A stretch of 64,000 bases of DNA. Origin: Collimonas antrihumi (GTDB lineage Bacteria > Pseudomonadota > Gammaproteobacteria > Burkholderiales > Burkholderiaceae_D). The stretch lies in the NCBI RefSeq assembly GCF_018304965.1, contig NZ_JAGQED010000006.1:148930-212929 (forward strand), in the 5' to 3' direction. This document shows positions 28,436-39,377 of the stretch, one piece after another (the first letter of the stretch is position 1; every line of letters begins with the position of its first letter). Position numbers and translations under genes: made by a program. A model generated the notes under the pieces. It saw only the letters and a program-made list of their open reading frames with translations, did not search any database and was not told the DNA's origin.

Positions 28436-28678
28436 ATGTTCCCTACACCCGATCTCGTTAAAAGTTATATCGCCGCCGGCCTTGAATGTTCACATCTGGA
28501 AGTCGAGGGCGACGGTCAGCATTTCAAGGCGGTGATCGTGTCGGCGGCGTTTGCCGGCAAGCGCCCGATACAGCGTCATCAGATCGTCTACGCTGCGCTG
28601 GGCGATCGTATGCGCGAAGAGATTCATGCACTGTCGATGAAGACGCTGACACCAGAAGAATTTCAAGACAATAACTAG
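28436..28678 (+). CDS. ibaG: BolA-family protein IbaG (YrbA)
   Basis: An 80-residue BolA-fold protein. BolA/IbaG proteins bind a 2Fe-2S cluster together with monothiol glutaredoxins. The conserved segment FAGKRPIQRHQIVYAALGD and the His in this segment are present, and the Cys25 region (LECSHLEVEGDGQHF) matches IbaG-type rather than BolA-type members. The position directly before murA is shared with E. coli (ibaG-murA), which supports the assignment. A GTAGGGTGGGC-type repeat starts 3 nt after the stop codon. Confidence 0.9.
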   Translation: MFPTPDLVKSYIAAGLECSHLEVEGDGQHFKAVIVSAAFAGKRPIQRHQIVYAALGDRMREEIHALSMKTLTPEEFQDNN

Positions 28679-28680
28679 AA

Positions 28681-30642
<1,962 letters not shown>

Positions 30643-30717
30643 ACCCGGCTGTAAAGCCCGGCTGCGGCCTGGCGCTGCAACCGGCAAACCAGAAACAACG
30701 GACGCAACGGAAGCAAC

Positions 30718-32055
30718 ATGAGCATAGCAATCAGAAAACTCGATGCGGCGCAGCCGGATTTCCAGGCGCAGCTGACAGCCGTGCTGGCCTTTGAAGCTGG
30801 CGAAGATGAAGCCATCGATCAGGCCGCGGCGCGGATCCTGGCCGATGTCAAAGCGCGCGGCGACGCCGCCGTGCTGGAATACACCAATCGTTTCGATCGC
30901 CTCAGCGCCAACAGCGTGACGGCGCTGGAAATCGGCCGGCAGGAATTGCAGGATGCACTCGCGCAGCTGTCGCCAGAGCGCCGCAGCGCCTTGCAAACAG
31001 CGGCCGACCGTGTGCGTGCTTACCATGAGCGCCAGAAAACCGAATGCGGTTCGGATGGCTTCAGCTACACCGAAGCCGACGGCACCGTGCTGGGACAGAA
31101 AGTCACGCCGCTGGACCGCGTCGGCATCTACGTCCCAGGCGGCAAAGCTGCTTATCCTTCATCGGTGCTGATGAATGCGATTCCAGCCAAGGTCGCGGGC
31201 GTGCAGGAAATCATCATGGTGGTGCCGACTCCGGACGGCATCAAGAATCCGCTGGTGCTGGCGGCTGCAGCCATCGCCGGCGTCGATCGCGTATTCACCA
31301 TCGGCGGAGCGCAAGCCGTGGCTGCGTTGGCCTACGGTACCGCCAGCATTCCGCAAGTCGACAAGATCGTCGGCCCCGGCAACGCCTATGTGGCAGCCGC
31401 CAAGCGCCGCGTGTTCGGCACCGTCGGCATCGACATGATCGCGGGGCCGTCGGAAATCCTGGTGATCTGCGACGGCACTACCGATCCCGACTGGATCGCC
31501 ATGGATCTGTTCTCGCAAGCCGAACATGACGAATTGGCGCAATCGATATTGCTGTGTCCTGACGCCGACTATATCGCCGCGGTGGAAGCCAGTATCAACC
31601 GGCAATTGCCGTTGATGCCACGGCACGAAGTGATCCGCACCTCGCTGACCGATCGTGGCGCGCTGATCAAAGTGCGCGACATCGAACAAGCCTGCGAAAT
31701 CGCCAACCACATCGCTGCCGAGCATCTGGAAATCTCGACCGAGAATCCGCAGCGCTGGGCTGACCGGATCCGCCATGCCGGCGCCATGTTCCTTGGCCGT
31801 TTTTCATCGGAAGCGCTGGGCGACTACTGTGCCGGACCGAATCACGTGTTGCCGACTTCGCGCACGGCGCGTTTCTCGTCGCCGCTCGGCGTCTATGATT
31901 TCCAGAAGCGTTCCAGCATGATTAACATCAGCGAGGCTGGTGCTCAGACACTAGGCAAAGTTGCGGCGGAACTGGCGTACGGCGAAGGGTTGCAGGCGCA
32001 TGCGCGTTCCGCCGAGTATCGTTTGCAAAATCGTTTGAAAGACGGTTCGCAATGA
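30718..32055 (+). CDS. hisD: Histidinol dehydrogenase
   Basis: Carries out the final two oxidations from histidinol to histidine, Zn2+- and NAD-dependent. The 445-residue protein contains the family signature segments [35 protein letters not shown] and [11 protein letters not shown], the zinc/catalytic region [10 protein letters not shown] and the C-terminal [18 protein letters not shown]. It is complete. In most relatives hisC follows directly; here the next gene, 22 nt on, is a DNA methyltransferase. Confidence 0.96.
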   Translation: MSIAIRKLDAAQPDFQAQLTAVLAFEAGEDEAIDQAAARILADVKARGDAAVLEYTNRFDRLSANSVTALEIGRQELQDALAQLSPERRSALQTAADRVRAYHERQKTECGSDGFSYTEADGTVLGQKVTPLDRVGIYVPGGKAAYPSSVLMNAIPAKVAGVQEIIMVVPTPDGIKNPLVLAAAAIAGVDRVFTIGGAQAVAALAYGTASIPQVDKIVGPGNAYVAAAKRRVFGTVGIDMIAGPSEILVICDGTTDPDWIAMDLFSQAEHDELAQSILLCPDADYIAAVEASINRQLPLMPRHEVIRTSLTDRGALIKVRDIEQACEIANHIAAEHLEISTENPQRWADRIRHAGAMFLGRFSSEALGDYCAGPNHVLPTSRTARFSSPLGVYDFQKRSSMINISEAGAQTLGKVAAELAYGEGLQAHARSAEYRLQNRLKDGSQ

Positions 32056-32077
32056 CAGCGGTCGGGGCGAGTCGGCT

Positions 32078-32878
32078 ATGAGCAACGACTGGATCGACCG
32101 CATCTATGGCGAAGACGCGCTGCAAGGTTTGCAGCGTATCCCGGATGGTTCGGTCGATCTGTTGCTGGCCGATCCGCCCTACGGCCTGGGCAAGGATTAC
32201 GGCAACGATTCCGACAAGCTCGATACGGCCGCCTATTTGCTCTGGACCGAAGAGTGGATCGATGCGGCGTTGCCAAAACTGAAACCGAACGGCAGCCTTT
32301 ACATTTTCCTGACCTGGCGTTTTTCGCCAGAGATTTTCGTCATGCTGAAGCAGCGCATGATCATGAATAACGAAATCATCTGGGATCGGCGGGTACCATC
32401 GATGGGTGGCGGCACCCGGCGTTTTTCCTCGGTGCACGACACCATCGGATTCTTTGCCCGCGCCAAAGACTATTATTTCGACCTTGACGCTATCCGGATC
32501 CCCTACGACGCAGAAACCAAGAAAGCCCGTTCACGTTCGATTTTTGTCGGCGCCAAATGGCTGGAGCTGGGTTACAACCCGAAGGACGTATGGAGCGTTT
32601 CGCGCCTGCATCGCGAACATCGCGAGCGCGCCGACCATCCGACCCAGAAGCCGCTGGAAATCGTCGAACGGATGATCAAGGCTTCCTGTCCGCCGGGCGG
32701 GATTGTGCTGGATCCCTTCATGGGCAGCGGCACCACTGCGGTGGCGGCACGCCGTTGTGGCCGCCGGTTTGTCGGTTTTGAGTTGAATCCGGAGTATTGT
32801 GCGTTGATTGAACGGCGCCTGGCCCAGCTGGATAGTCAAAAAACCGACGAACGGCCGCTGGCTGAGCGTTTGGCTTGA
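32078..32878 (+). CDS. Orphan DNA methyltransferase (N6-adenine or N4-cytosine, beta-type order)
   Basis: A 266-residue AdoMet-dependent DNA methyltransferase. Catalytic motif IV, DPPY (32-35), precedes the AdoMet-binding motif LDPFMGSGTT (211-220), the beta-class order. HPTQKP near residue 187 is motif X-like. No restriction endonuclease gene is adjacent, so it is an orphan, perhaps regulatory (compare YhdJ or CcrM-like enzymes). It lies in the his operon between hisD and hisB, where hisC is normally found. The start follows hisD by 22 nt. Recognition sequence is unknown. DPPY fits N6-adenine methylation best but does not exclude N4-cytosine. Confidence 0.88.
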   Translation: MSNDWIDRIYGEDALQGLQRIPDGSVDLLLADPPYGLGKDYGNDSDKLDTAAYLLWTEEWIDAALPKLKPNGSLYIFLTWRFSPEIFVMLKQRMIMNNEIIWDRRVPSMGGGTRRFSSVHDTIGFFARAKDYYFDLDAIRIPYDAETKKARSRSIFVGAKWLELGYNPKDVWSVSRLHREHRERADHPTQKPLEIVERMIKASCPPGGIVLDPFMGSGTTAVAARRCGRRFVGFELNPEYCALIERRLAQLDSQKTDERPLAERLA

Positions 32879-32948
32879 ATAGCAACACCGATAGAGATTA
32901 TCAAAGCCGGGATTAGCGGGAAAACATGAAAATGTCGGTAAAATGGCG

Positions 32949-32969
32949 GTGCGGCTCAAAAGGCCGCAC
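32949..32969. promoter_or_regulatory. Stem-loop in the methyltransferase-hisB spacer
   Basis: GTGCGGC (32949-32955) and GCCGCAC (32963-32969) form a perfect 7-bp stem, but no T run follows, so it is not a standard terminator. The 225-nt spacer (32879-33103) otherwise contains AT-rich sequence that may hold a secondary promoter for hisB onward; I cannot assign boxes with confidence. Confidence 0.4.
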
Positions 32970-33103
32970 TGATCAAGCTTCACTAGTGACTAGCGGAGAA
33001 GCGACAACAATCTAGATCTTAAATCAGATCGTCGAATAATTTAGTACACTTACCTCCACGGCGCCTGTGCGCCATCACATAGCAAATTGGTCTCAAGCTC
33101 AAC

Positions 33104-33700
33104 ATGTCTACGCCTCGAACTGCATCGATCACGCGCAATACCAACGAGACGCAAATCCGCGTCTCCATCAATCTGGACGGCACCGGCCAGCAAAAGCTGA
33201 ATACCGGCGTACCGTTCCTGGATCATATGCTGGATCAGATTGCACGGCATGGCTTGATCGACCTGGATATCGAAGCCAATGGCGATCTGCATATCGACGC
33301 CCATCACACGGTGGAAGATGTCGGCATTACTTTGGGGCAAGCATTTGCCAAGGCGATGGGCGACAAGAAGGGCATCCGCCGCTATGGCCACGCGTATGTG
33401 CCGCTGGATGAAGCGCTGTCGCGCGTGGTGATCGATTTTTCCGGCCGGCCCGGACTTGAATTCCACGTACCGTGGAAGCGCGCCATGATAGGCGGCTTCG
33501 ACGTCGATCTTACCCATGAATTTTTCCAGGGTTTTGTCAATCATGCGCTGGTATCTTTGCATATCGACAACCTGCGTGGCGAAAATGCCCATCATCAATG
33601 CGAAACCGTTTTCAAGGCGTTTGGCCGCGCGTTGCGCATGGCTGCAGAGCTGGATCCGCGTTCCGCCGGCACCATTCCTTCTACTAAAGGCAGCCTTTAA
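33104..33700 (+). CDS. hisB: Imidazoleglycerol-phosphate dehydratase
   Basis: Dehydrates imidazole glycerol phosphate to imidazole acetol phosphate. At 198 residues it is the monofunctional form, without the phosphatase domain fused in E. coli. It has the metal-binding motifs [22 protein letters not shown] and [11 protein letters not shown]. Product of this step feeds HisC, which is missing from the cluster. Spacing to hisH is 120 nt and contains a 13-bp tandem array. Confidence 0.95.
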   Translation: MSTPRTASITRNTNETQIRVSINLDGTGQQKLNTGVPFLDHMLDQIARHGLIDLDIEANGDLHIDAHHTVEDVGITLGQAFAKAMGDKKGIRRYGHAYVPLDEALSRVVIDFSGRPGLEFHVPWKRAMIGGFDVDLTHEFFQGFVNHALVSLHIDNLRGENAHHQCETVFKAFGRALRMAAELDPRSAGTIPSTKGSL

Positions 33701-33742
33701 ATTTAATGCGGCTGGCGCAGAGCACAAAGGCTTGGGCAGAAA

Positions 33743-33781
33743 CTTAACTACTCGGCTTAACTACTCAGCTTAACTACTCGG
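33743..33781. repeat. Three tandem 13-bp units between hisB and hisH
   Basis: CTTAACTACTCGG (33743-33755), CTTAACTACTCAG (33756-33768) and CTTAACTACTCGG (33769-33781): two identical units and one with a single change. Confidence 0.9.
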
Positions 33782-33820
33782 ATGCTACCCGCTATTCTTT
33801 GCCGGACTTGAATCTTTATC

Positions 33821-34459
33821 ATGAACAAAATCGTTGTAGTTGACTATGGCATGGGCAACCTGCGCTCAGTGGCGCAAGCCCTGCGTCAGGTGGCGCCAGA
33901 AGCTGAAGTCCTGATTTCCGGTACGATTACCGATATCCGGGCGGCCGACCGTCTGGTCTTGCCCGGCCAGGGGGCCATGCCGGATTGCATGCGCAGCTTG
34001 CGCGAATCCGGGCTGCAGGAGGTCTTGCTGGAGGCGGCACGCAGCAAGCCGCTGCTGGGCGTGTGTGTCGGTGAGCAAATGTTGTTCGACGTGAGCGAGG
34101 AAGGCAATACGCCGGGCCTCGGCTTATTGCCCGGCAAAGTAGTACGTTTCCGCCTGGACGGCCAGCTGCAAGACGACGGATCGCGTTTCAAGGTACCGCA
34201 AATGGGCTGGAATCGCGTTCGCCAGGCACAGCCTCATCCGTTGTGGAACGGCGTTGCCGACCAGGATTATTTTTATTTCGTGCATAGTTACTATGCGGTG
34301 CCGGCGGATGCTGCGCATACCTTCGGCGAGACCGAATACGGGGCGGCGTTTAGCTGCGCGGTCGGCCGTGATAATATTTTTGCGACACAGTTCCATCCGG
34401 AGAAAAGCGCCAGTGCAGGGTTGCAGTTGTACAAGAATTTTGTGCAATGGAAACCTTGA
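33821..34459 (+). CDS. hisH: Imidazole glycerol phosphate synthase, glutamine amidotransferase subunit
   Basis: A class I amidotransferase (212 residues) that produces ammonia for HisF. The nucleophile elbow is [11 protein letters not shown] (Cys about residue 84), and the catalytic His/Glu pair is in ATQFHPEKS near the C-terminus. The N-terminus [12 protein letters not shown] is typical. The RBS is poor. It precedes hisA by 119 nt, a spacer filled by a 12-bp array. Confidence 0.95.
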   Translation: MNKIVVVDYGMGNLRSVAQALRQVAPEAEVLISGTITDIRAADRLVLPGQGAMPDCMRSLRESGLQEVLLEAARSKPLLGVCVGEQMLFDVSEEGNTPGLGLLPGKVVRFRLDGQLQDDGSRFKVPQMGWNRVRQAQPHPLWNGVADQDYFYFVHSYYAVPADAAHTFGETEYGAAFSCAVGRDNIFATQFHPEKSASAGLQLYKNFVQWKP

Positions 34460-34505
34460 ATTTTTCGAGCGAAACATTTTCCGGTAGCAATCCCGATATT
34501 GAATC

Positions 34506-34553
34506 AGATCCTTATTTAGATCCTTATTCGGCTTCTTATTTAGCTCTTTAACT
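34506..34553. repeat. Degenerate 12-bp tandem array between hisH and hisA
   Basis: AGATCCTTATTT (34506), AGATCCTTATTC (34518), GGCTTCTTATTT (34530) and AGCTCTTTAACT (34542). The first two units differ at one position; the last two are more diverged. A TACAAT close to the hisA start (about 34566) could be an internal -10 box. Confidence 0.65.
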
Positions 34554-34578
34554 GACCTTATCTCATACAATTGTAGCC

Positions 34579-35394
34579 ATGCTGCTGATACCTGCCATCG
34601 ACCTCAAAGACGGTCACTGCGTACGCCTGAAACAAGGCGATATGGACCAAGCCACAGTATTTTCCGACGATCCGGGCGAAATGGCCCGCCATTGGCTGAC
34701 GCAGGGCGCACGTCGCCTGCATCTGGTCGACCTGAATGGCGCGTTTGCCGGCAAGCCTAAGAACGAACCAGCGGTCAAAGCCATCATCAAGGCGGTACGC
34801 GAATTCGCCGTGCTCAACGGCATCGAAGAAATCCCCGTGCAGCTGGGCGGTGGCATCCGTGACCTCGACACCATCGAACGCTATCTCGACGACGGCTTGA
34901 GCTACATCATCATCGGTACCGCAGCGGTCAAGAATCCGGGTTTCCTGCACGATGCCTGCAGCGCGTTTCCGGGCCAGATTATCGTCGGCCTCGATGCCAA
35001 GGATGGCAAGGTAGCCACCGATGGCTGGAGCAAGCTTTCCGGTCATGAAGTGATCGACCTGGCCAAGAAATTCGAAGATTACGGTTGTGCATCGATCGTG
35101 TATACCGACATCGGCCGCGACGGCATGATGGGCGGCGTCAACATCGAAGCCACCGTCAAGCTGGCGCAAAGCATGACGATCCCGGTGATCGCTTCCGGCG
35201 GCGTCCACAACGTCCACGATGTGGAAGCATTGTGCGCGGTGCAGGATGAAGGCATCGAAGCGGTGATTTGCGGCCGTTCGATTTATGAAGGCACGCTCGA
35301 TTTGCGTTCGGCGCAAGAGCGGGCCGACGAGTTGAGCGATGACATGTTCATCGACGAAGACTTATCGGAGCAGCCCGACGCTGACCAGCCATGA
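34579..35394 (+). CDS. hisA: Phosphoribosylformimino-5-aminoimidazole carboxamide ribotide isomerase
   Basis: A TIM-barrel isomerase of histidine synthesis, 271 residues. It has the N-terminal half-barrel motif [18 protein letters not shown], the catalytic Asp in this segment, and the second-half aspartate in [14 protein letters not shown]-terminal acidic tail of ~18 residues ([15 protein letters not shown]) goes beyond the usual end. The last codons overlap the hisF start (ATGA), indicating coupled translation. Confidence 0.95.
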   Translation: MLLIPAIDLKDGHCVRLKQGDMDQATVFSDDPGEMARHWLTQGARRLHLVDLNGAFAGKPKNEPAVKAIIKAVREFAVLNGIEEIPVQLGGGIRDLDTIERYLDDGLSYIIIGTAAVKNPGFLHDACSAFPGQIIVGLDAKDGKVATDGWSKLSGHEVIDLAKKFEDYGCASIVYTDIGRDGMMGGVNIEATVKLAQSMTIPVIASGGVHNVHDVEALCAVQDEGIEAVICGRSIYEGTLDLRSAQERADELSDDMFIDEDLSEQPDADQP

Positions 35395-36155
35395 CGCTTG
35401 CCAAACGCATCATTCCTTGTCTTGACGTGACCAACGGCCGCGTGGTCAAGGGTGTCAATTTCCTTGAGTTGCGCGATGCCGGCGATCCGGTCGAAATCGC
35501 CCGCCGTTACGATGAGCAGGGTGCCGACGAACTTACCTTCCTCGACATCACCGCTTCTTCCGATAATCGTGATCTGATTTTGCCGATTATCGAAGCGGTT
35601 GCATCACAGGTATTTATTCCGCTGACCGTGGGCGGCGGCGTGCGCGCCGTGGAGGATGTGCGTCGTTTGCTGAATGCCGGCGCCGACAAGGTTGGCATCA
35701 ATACTTCCGCAGTCACCAATCCGCAACTGGTGGCGGATGCCGCGGCCAAATACGGTTCGCAATGCATCGTGGTCGCCATCGACGCCAAGCAGGTCGCGCC
35801 GGGCAAATGGGAAGTGTTCACCCATGGCGGGCGCAAGGCCACCGGCCTTGACGCAATCGAGTGGGCGCAAAAGATGGAGCAACTGGGCGCGGGTGAAATT
35901 TTACTGACCAGCATGGACCGCGACGGCACCAAGGTCGGTTTCGATCTGGCCCTGACCAGCAGCGTCTCCAACGCCGTGACGATTCCGGTGATTGCCTCCG
36001 GTGGCGTCGGCGGCTTGCAAGACCTGGCCGACGGCATCAAGATCGGCCGCGCCGATGCCGTGCTGGCAGCAAGTATTTTCCATTATGGTCAACACACTGT
36101 GCAGGAAGCCAAGCAGTTCATGGCGGCACAGCAGATTCCGATGAGGCTAGCATGA
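35391..36155 (+). CDS. hisF: Imidazole glycerol phosphate synthase, cyclase subunit
   Basis: A TIM-barrel cyclase (254 residues) that uses ammonia from HisH to form imidazole glycerol phosphate and AICAR. It contains [19 protein letters not shown] (catalytic Asp11), [34 protein letters not shown] (second catalytic Asp) and [12 protein letters not shown]. It overlaps hisA and hisI by 4 nt each. Confidence 0.97.
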   Translation: MTLAKRIIPCLDVTNGRVVKGVNFLELRDAGDPVEIARRYDEQGADELTFLDITASSDNRDLILPIIEAVASQVFIPLTVGGGVRAVEDVRRLLNAGADKVGINTSAVTNPQLVADAAAKYGSQCIVVAIDAKQVAPGKWEVFTHGGRKATGLDAIEWAQKMEQLGAGEILLTSMDRDGTKVGFDLALTSSVSNAVTIPVIASGGVGGLQDLADGIKIGRADAVLAASIFHYGQHTVQEAKQFMAAQQIPMRLA

Positions 36156-36547
36156 GTAGCGTGAGTTGGTTAAACAAGGTGAGGTGGGATGAACACGGCC
36201 TGGTGCCGGTGATCGCCCAGGAACTCGGATCGAACGATGTGCTGATGTTTGCCTGGATGAATCGCGACGCTCTGGCAAAGACGGTGGCGCTGGGCGAGGC
36301 GGTTTACTGGAGCCGTTCGCGCAAGAAACTGTGGCACAAGGGTGAAGAATCCGGCCATGTGCAGAAAGTGCACGAAATCCGCCTCGATTGCGATGAGGAT
36401 GTGGTGTTGCTGAAAGTGACCCAGGCCGGCGACATCGCCTGCCATACCGGTCGCCATTCCTGCTTCTTCCAGAAGCTTGAGAGCAGCAGCAATACCTGGG
36501 AAGCGGTCGAGCCGGTGTTGAAAGAGCCGGACGATATTTACAAGTAA
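36152..36547 (+). CDS. hisI: Phosphoribosyl-AMP cyclohydrolase
   Basis: A 131-residue zinc enzyme that opens the adenine ring of PR-AMP. The metal-binding cysteines are in [13 protein letters not shown] and [11 protein letters not shown]. It is the monofunctional form; the pyrophosphohydrolase is a separate gene (hisE). It overlaps hisF by 4 nt. A palindromic repeat element separates it from hisE. Confidence 0.95.
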   Translation: MSSVSWLNKVRWDEHGLVPVIAQELGSNDVLMFAWMNRDALAKTVALGEAVYWSRSRKKLWHKGEESGHVQKVHEIRLDCDEDVVLLKVTQAGDIACHTGRHSCFFQKLESSSNTWEAVEPVLKEPDDIYK

Positions 36548-36560
36548 TGAAACAATGCTG

Positions 36561-36641
36561 CGTCGTCCCCGCGAAGGCGAGGATCCATTTTAGATGCAAC
36601 ATGGATTCTCCACCTTGGTGCCCGCCTTCGCGGGAATGACG
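36561..36641. repeat. 81-bp dispersed palindromic repeat between hisI and hisE
   Basis: The left arm CGTCGTCCCCGCGAAGGCG (from 36561) and the right arm CGCCTTCGCGGGAATGACG (36623-36641) are near-perfect inverted repeats around GATCCAT / ATGGAT inner arms. A half copy occurs at 63859-63877. It interrupts the otherwise overlapping his operon and may act as an attenuator or mRNA-stabilising hairpin. Confidence 0.85.
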
Positions 36642-36697
36642 AAATCACATTAATTGCACGTGGATATTTATACAATTTAAGCGGATCTGAAGCAATC

Positions 36698-37075
36698 ATG
36701 AGTGAAACCCTACAGCGCCTGGCTGCGGTCATCGAATCGCGCAAACCGGCAAACGGCGGCGATCCTGAAACCTCGTACGTCGCGCGCCTGTTCGCCAAGG
36801 GCGACGATGCGATTCTGAAAAAAATCGGCGAGGAAGCTACCGAAACCGTGATGGCGGCCAAGGATGCGCGGGTAGACGGCGACGTTTCCCATGTGCTGTA
36901 TGAATGCGCCGATTTGTGGTTCCACTCGATGATCATGCTGGCCCAGTTCAATCTGACGCCACAAGACGTGCTGCAGGAACTGGCGCGGCGCGAAGGCTTG
37001 TCCGGCATCGAAGAGAAAGCCAACCGCAAGCTGACGGCGCGCGAACAGCAAGAAACCGATCCGCGCAAGATCTGA
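36698..37075 (+). CDS. hisE: Phosphoribosyl-ATP pyrophosphatase
   Basis: Removes pyrophosphate from PR-ATP, the second step of histidine synthesis. It has 125 residues of the MazG-like all-alpha fold. The conserved [12 protein letters not shown] metal-binding helix and the [14 protein letters not shown] helix are present. The C-terminus is a slightly long basic extension. It is followed after 34 nt by the HIT protein gene. Confidence 0.93.
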   Translation: MSETLQRLAAVIESRKPANGGDPETSYVARLFAKGDDAILKKIGEEATETVMAAKDARVDGDVSHVLYECADLWFHSMIMLAQFNLTPQDVLQELARREGLSGIEEKANRKLTAREQQETDPRKI

Positions 37076-37109
37076 GTCTTTCAAGAATCGTTTAAAACCC
37101 GGAGATAAT

Positions 37110-37481
37110 TTGGAAAATTGTATTTTTTGCAAAATTGCAGCCAAGCAGATTCCCACGAAAGCGATCTATGAAGACGATGACCTGATCGCCTTCCATGACA
37201 TTAATCCGGCCGCGCCAGTCCATTTCCTGATCGTGCCCAAGCAGCATATTCCAACTCTCGCCGATTGCACTGAGGCGCATGCTGCTTTGTTGGGTAAAAT
37301 GGCGTTGTTGGCGCCGCGTCTGGCGCAAGAACAGGGCTGTGGTTATCAGCAGGACGGGCAGGGCGAGGCCAGCGGCGGCTACAAGACGATATTCAACGTC
37401 GGGCCAGACGGCGGCCAAGAGGTGTACCATTTGCATATGCACGTCATTGGCGGACCAAGGCCGTGGCGTGGCCAACGCTGA
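37110..37481 (+). CDS. hinT: HIT-family nucleotide-binding protein (HinT-like)
   Basis: A purine nucleoside phosphoramidase-type protein of 123 residues. It contains the catalytic histidine triad in HLHMHVIGG near the C-terminus and the zinc/nucleotide region CIFCKIAAKQIPTK at the N-terminus. The start is a TTG at 37110, supported by GGAG 5 nt upstream and by alignment of MENCIFCKI with family members. It directly follows hisE, as in many betaproteobacteria. Confidence 0.9.
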   Translation: MENCIFCKIAAKQIPTKAIYEDDDLIAFHDINPAAPVHFLIVPKQHIPTLADCTEAHAALLGKMALLAPRLAQEQGCGYQQDGQGEASGGYKTIFNVGPDGGQEVYHLHMHVIGGPRPWRGQR

Positions 37482-37601
37482 ACCAGCTGAATCGGGGTTC
37501 AGCTGCAGCGGATGTGGCAAATGCGTTGTAGACGGTTGGCAGGGATTTAACGGTTAATTTGACTTAGCAGGATCGGGCGATTGTCCGACAAGGAGAAAAA
37601 A

Positions 37602-37811
37602 ATGGGTTCGTTCAGCATTTGGCACTGGTTGATCGTGCTGGTTATCGTCATGTTGGTGTTTGGTACCAAAAAAATCGGCAATATGGGTTCCGACCTGGGC
37701 AAGGCAGTCAAAGGCTTCAAGGATGGCGTCAAGGGCGAGGAAGAAAAACAAGCTGCCGACAAAGCGGCGATTGACGTTGCAACCAAAGAAAAGGACAAGT
37801 CCGGCAACTGA
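37602..37811 (+). CDS. tatA: Twin-arginine translocase subunit TatA
   Basis: A pore-forming Tat component of 69 residues: a short N-terminus [12 protein letters not shown] leading into one membrane helix, the [20 protein letters not shown] amphipathic helix, and a charged tail. The ATG at 37602 has a strong AAGGAG upstream; the in-frame TTG at 37581 is rejected. First gene of tatABC. Confidence 0.95.
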   Translation: MGSFSIWHWLIVLVIVMLVFGTKKIGNMGSDLGKAVKGFKDGVKGEEEKQAADKAAIDVATKEKDKSGN

Positions 37812-37876
37812 TCCATTGCGGCCGGCGCTAGTCTTAAGCGTTAAGCCGGCCTGAATGATGTTTGCCGCTCCTTCCC

Positions 37877-38377
37877 ATGATCGATATTGGCCTTACTAAA
37901 CTTGCTCTGATTGGCGTCGTTGCACTGGTTGTTATCGGGCCGGAAAAATTGCCGACCGTAGCGCGCATGGCGGGCTCTCTGTTCGGCCGCGCGCAACGCT
38001 ACATCAATGAAGTCAAATCCGAAGTCAGTCGCGAGATGGAGCTGGATGAATTGCGCAAGATGCAGCAGGAAGTGCAGGAAGCGGCCAGCGATATCGAGCA
38101 AAGCATCTCCCGCAGCGTCTCGGATACCAGGCAGTCGCTGCATGACGCCTGGAACGATAGCAGTGTCAGTAGCAGTACTGCAGACAGTTTTAATGTCGGC
38201 CAGCTAGCCGTCAAGGCCAAGAGTTTTCGCAAGAAAAAACTGGCGCGTACCAGCGCCATTCCCGCCTGGTACAAACAACAAAGCGGCCAGAAGGCACGTG
38301 TCTTGTCCGGCGCCGCACGTGTTGCGAAATATCGCCCGGCCAGCCAAAACAAGGCTTCCGGTTCATTTTTTTCATGA
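37877..38377 (+). CDS. tatB: Twin-arginine translocase subunit TatB
   Basis: A substrate-receptor subunit of 166 residues with a membrane helix starting IDIGLTKLALIGVVALVVIG and the conserved Glu-Lys in GPEKLP, then an amphipathic helix (ARMAGSLFGRAQRYINEVK) and a long acidic/coiled-coil region. The C-terminal ~50 residues are basic and low-complexity. The ATG at 37877 fits the family start MIDIG; the RBS is weak. It lies 65 nt after tatA. Confidence 0.93.
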   Translation: MIDIGLTKLALIGVVALVVIGPEKLPTVARMAGSLFGRAQRYINEVKSEVSREMELDELRKMQQEVQEAASDIEQSISRSVSDTRQSLHDAWNDSSVSSSTADSFNVGQLAVKAKSFRKKKLARTSAIPAWYKQQSGQKARVLSGAARVAKYRPASQNKASGSFFS

Positions 38378-38462
38378 TTTCATGCGCAGCCCGCCGCATT
38401 CTGTACCCCGGGCTGCAGCTTGAGATCCGCAAATTCGCTTGTTTGCCACACACCGTGCTCCC

Positions 38463-39338
38463 ATGACTGAAGAACAGAAAACCAGCGGTTTCGACAAAAC
38501 CAGCGGTTTCGACAAAACCAGCGGTTTCGACAAAACCAGCGGTTTCGACAAAACCAGCGGTTTCGACAAAACCAGCGGTTTCGATAAAACCGGCGGCGTC
38601 GAAGAGACGTTCATTTCGCATCTGGTGGAATTGCGCAATCGCATCATGAAGGCGTCGATTGCGGTGATCGTGGTGTTCCTGTGCCTGATGCCTTGGGCCG
38701 CGCATATCTACGATTTACTGGCGGCGCCGATGCTGGCAGCTTTGCCGGCGGGCAGCAAGATGATTGCTACCGGCGTCATCACGCCGTTCCTTATCCCGGT
38801 CAAGGTAACCTTGCTGTTGGCCTTTGTGATTGCTCTGCCGTGGGTGCTGTACCAGCTGTGGGCGTTTATCGCGCCTGGCTTGTATACGCATGAAAAGAAG
38901 CTGATCGCGCCGCTGGTGATTTCATCGTCGGCATTGTTTATCACCGGTGTCGCGTTTTGTTATTACCTGGTATTCGGGGTGATCTTCCACTTCATCAACA
39001 ATTTCGCGCCGAAATCGGTCTCGGTGGCGCCGGATATCGATAGCTATTTCGACTTTGTGATGACCATGTTTATCGCCTTCGGCATGACTTTTGAAGTGCC
39101 TATCGTGGTCATCGTACTGGTGCGCATGGGCCTGGTTTCAGTGGAAAAGCTGAAATCGATCCGTCCTTACATCATTGTCGGCGCCTTCGTGGTGGCGGCA
39201 ATTGTGACGCCACCGGACATCATGAGCCAAATGCTGTTGGCCGTGCCTTTATGCCTGTTATTCGAGATTGGCTTGCTGGTGGCGCCGATGTTCGTCAAGG
39301 CGACGCAGGCACCGGCTGAATCGGAAGAGACTACCTGA
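38463..39338 (+). CDS. tatC: Twin-arginine translocase subunit TatC with N-terminal 6-residue repeats
   Basis: The core Tat subunit, binding twin-arginine signal peptides in the inner membrane. It has 291 residues with six membrane helices. Family motifs FISHLVELRNRIMKA (with the conserved Glu for signal-peptide binding), PFLIPVKVTLLLAF and FGMTFEVPIVV are intact. Unusually, the cytoplasmic N-terminus carries six perfect copies of TSGFDK (residues 7-42) plus a degenerate seventh, making it about 30-40 residues longer than usual. The ATG at 38463 is preferred over an upstream TTG at 38439. Substrates in this window are not obvious; the DsrE-like protein has an RR but an atypical signal. Confidence 0.94.
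   Translation: MTEEQKTSGFDKTSGFDKTSGFDKTSGFDKTSGFDKTSGFDKTGGVEETFISHLVELRNRIMKASIAVIVVFLCLMPWAAHIYDLLAAPMLAALPAGSKMIATGVITPFLIPVKVTLLLAFVIALPWVLYQLWAFIAPGLYTHEKKLIAPLVISSSALFITGVAFCYYLVFGVIFHFINNFAPKSVSVAPDIDSYFDFVMTMFIAFGMTFEVPIVVIVLVRMGLVSVEKLKSIRPYIIVGAFVVAAIVTPPDIMSQMLLAVPLCLLFEIGLLVAPMFVKATQAPAESEETT
38481..38606 (+). repeat. 18-bp in-frame tandem repeat inside tatC
   Basis: Six copies of ACCAGCGGTTTCGACAAA (38481-38588; the sixth has GAT for GAC) followed by a degenerate unit (38589-38606). Near-perfect identity points to recent expansion by slippage or recombination. Copy-number change would stay in frame. Confidence 0.95.
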
Positions 39339-39377
39339 ATTCATGGAGCGGCCGCCTGGCCCGGCTTATTCGTTGAC

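Noticed and set aside
32078..32878. Restriction-modification system
   Set aside because: Only the methyltransferase is present; flanking genes are histidine biosynthesis and no endonuclease-like frame exists nearby.
38481..38606. CRISPR-like regular repeats
   Set aside because: The repeats are directly adjacent with no spacers and are in frame inside tatC, so they are a coding tandem repeat.
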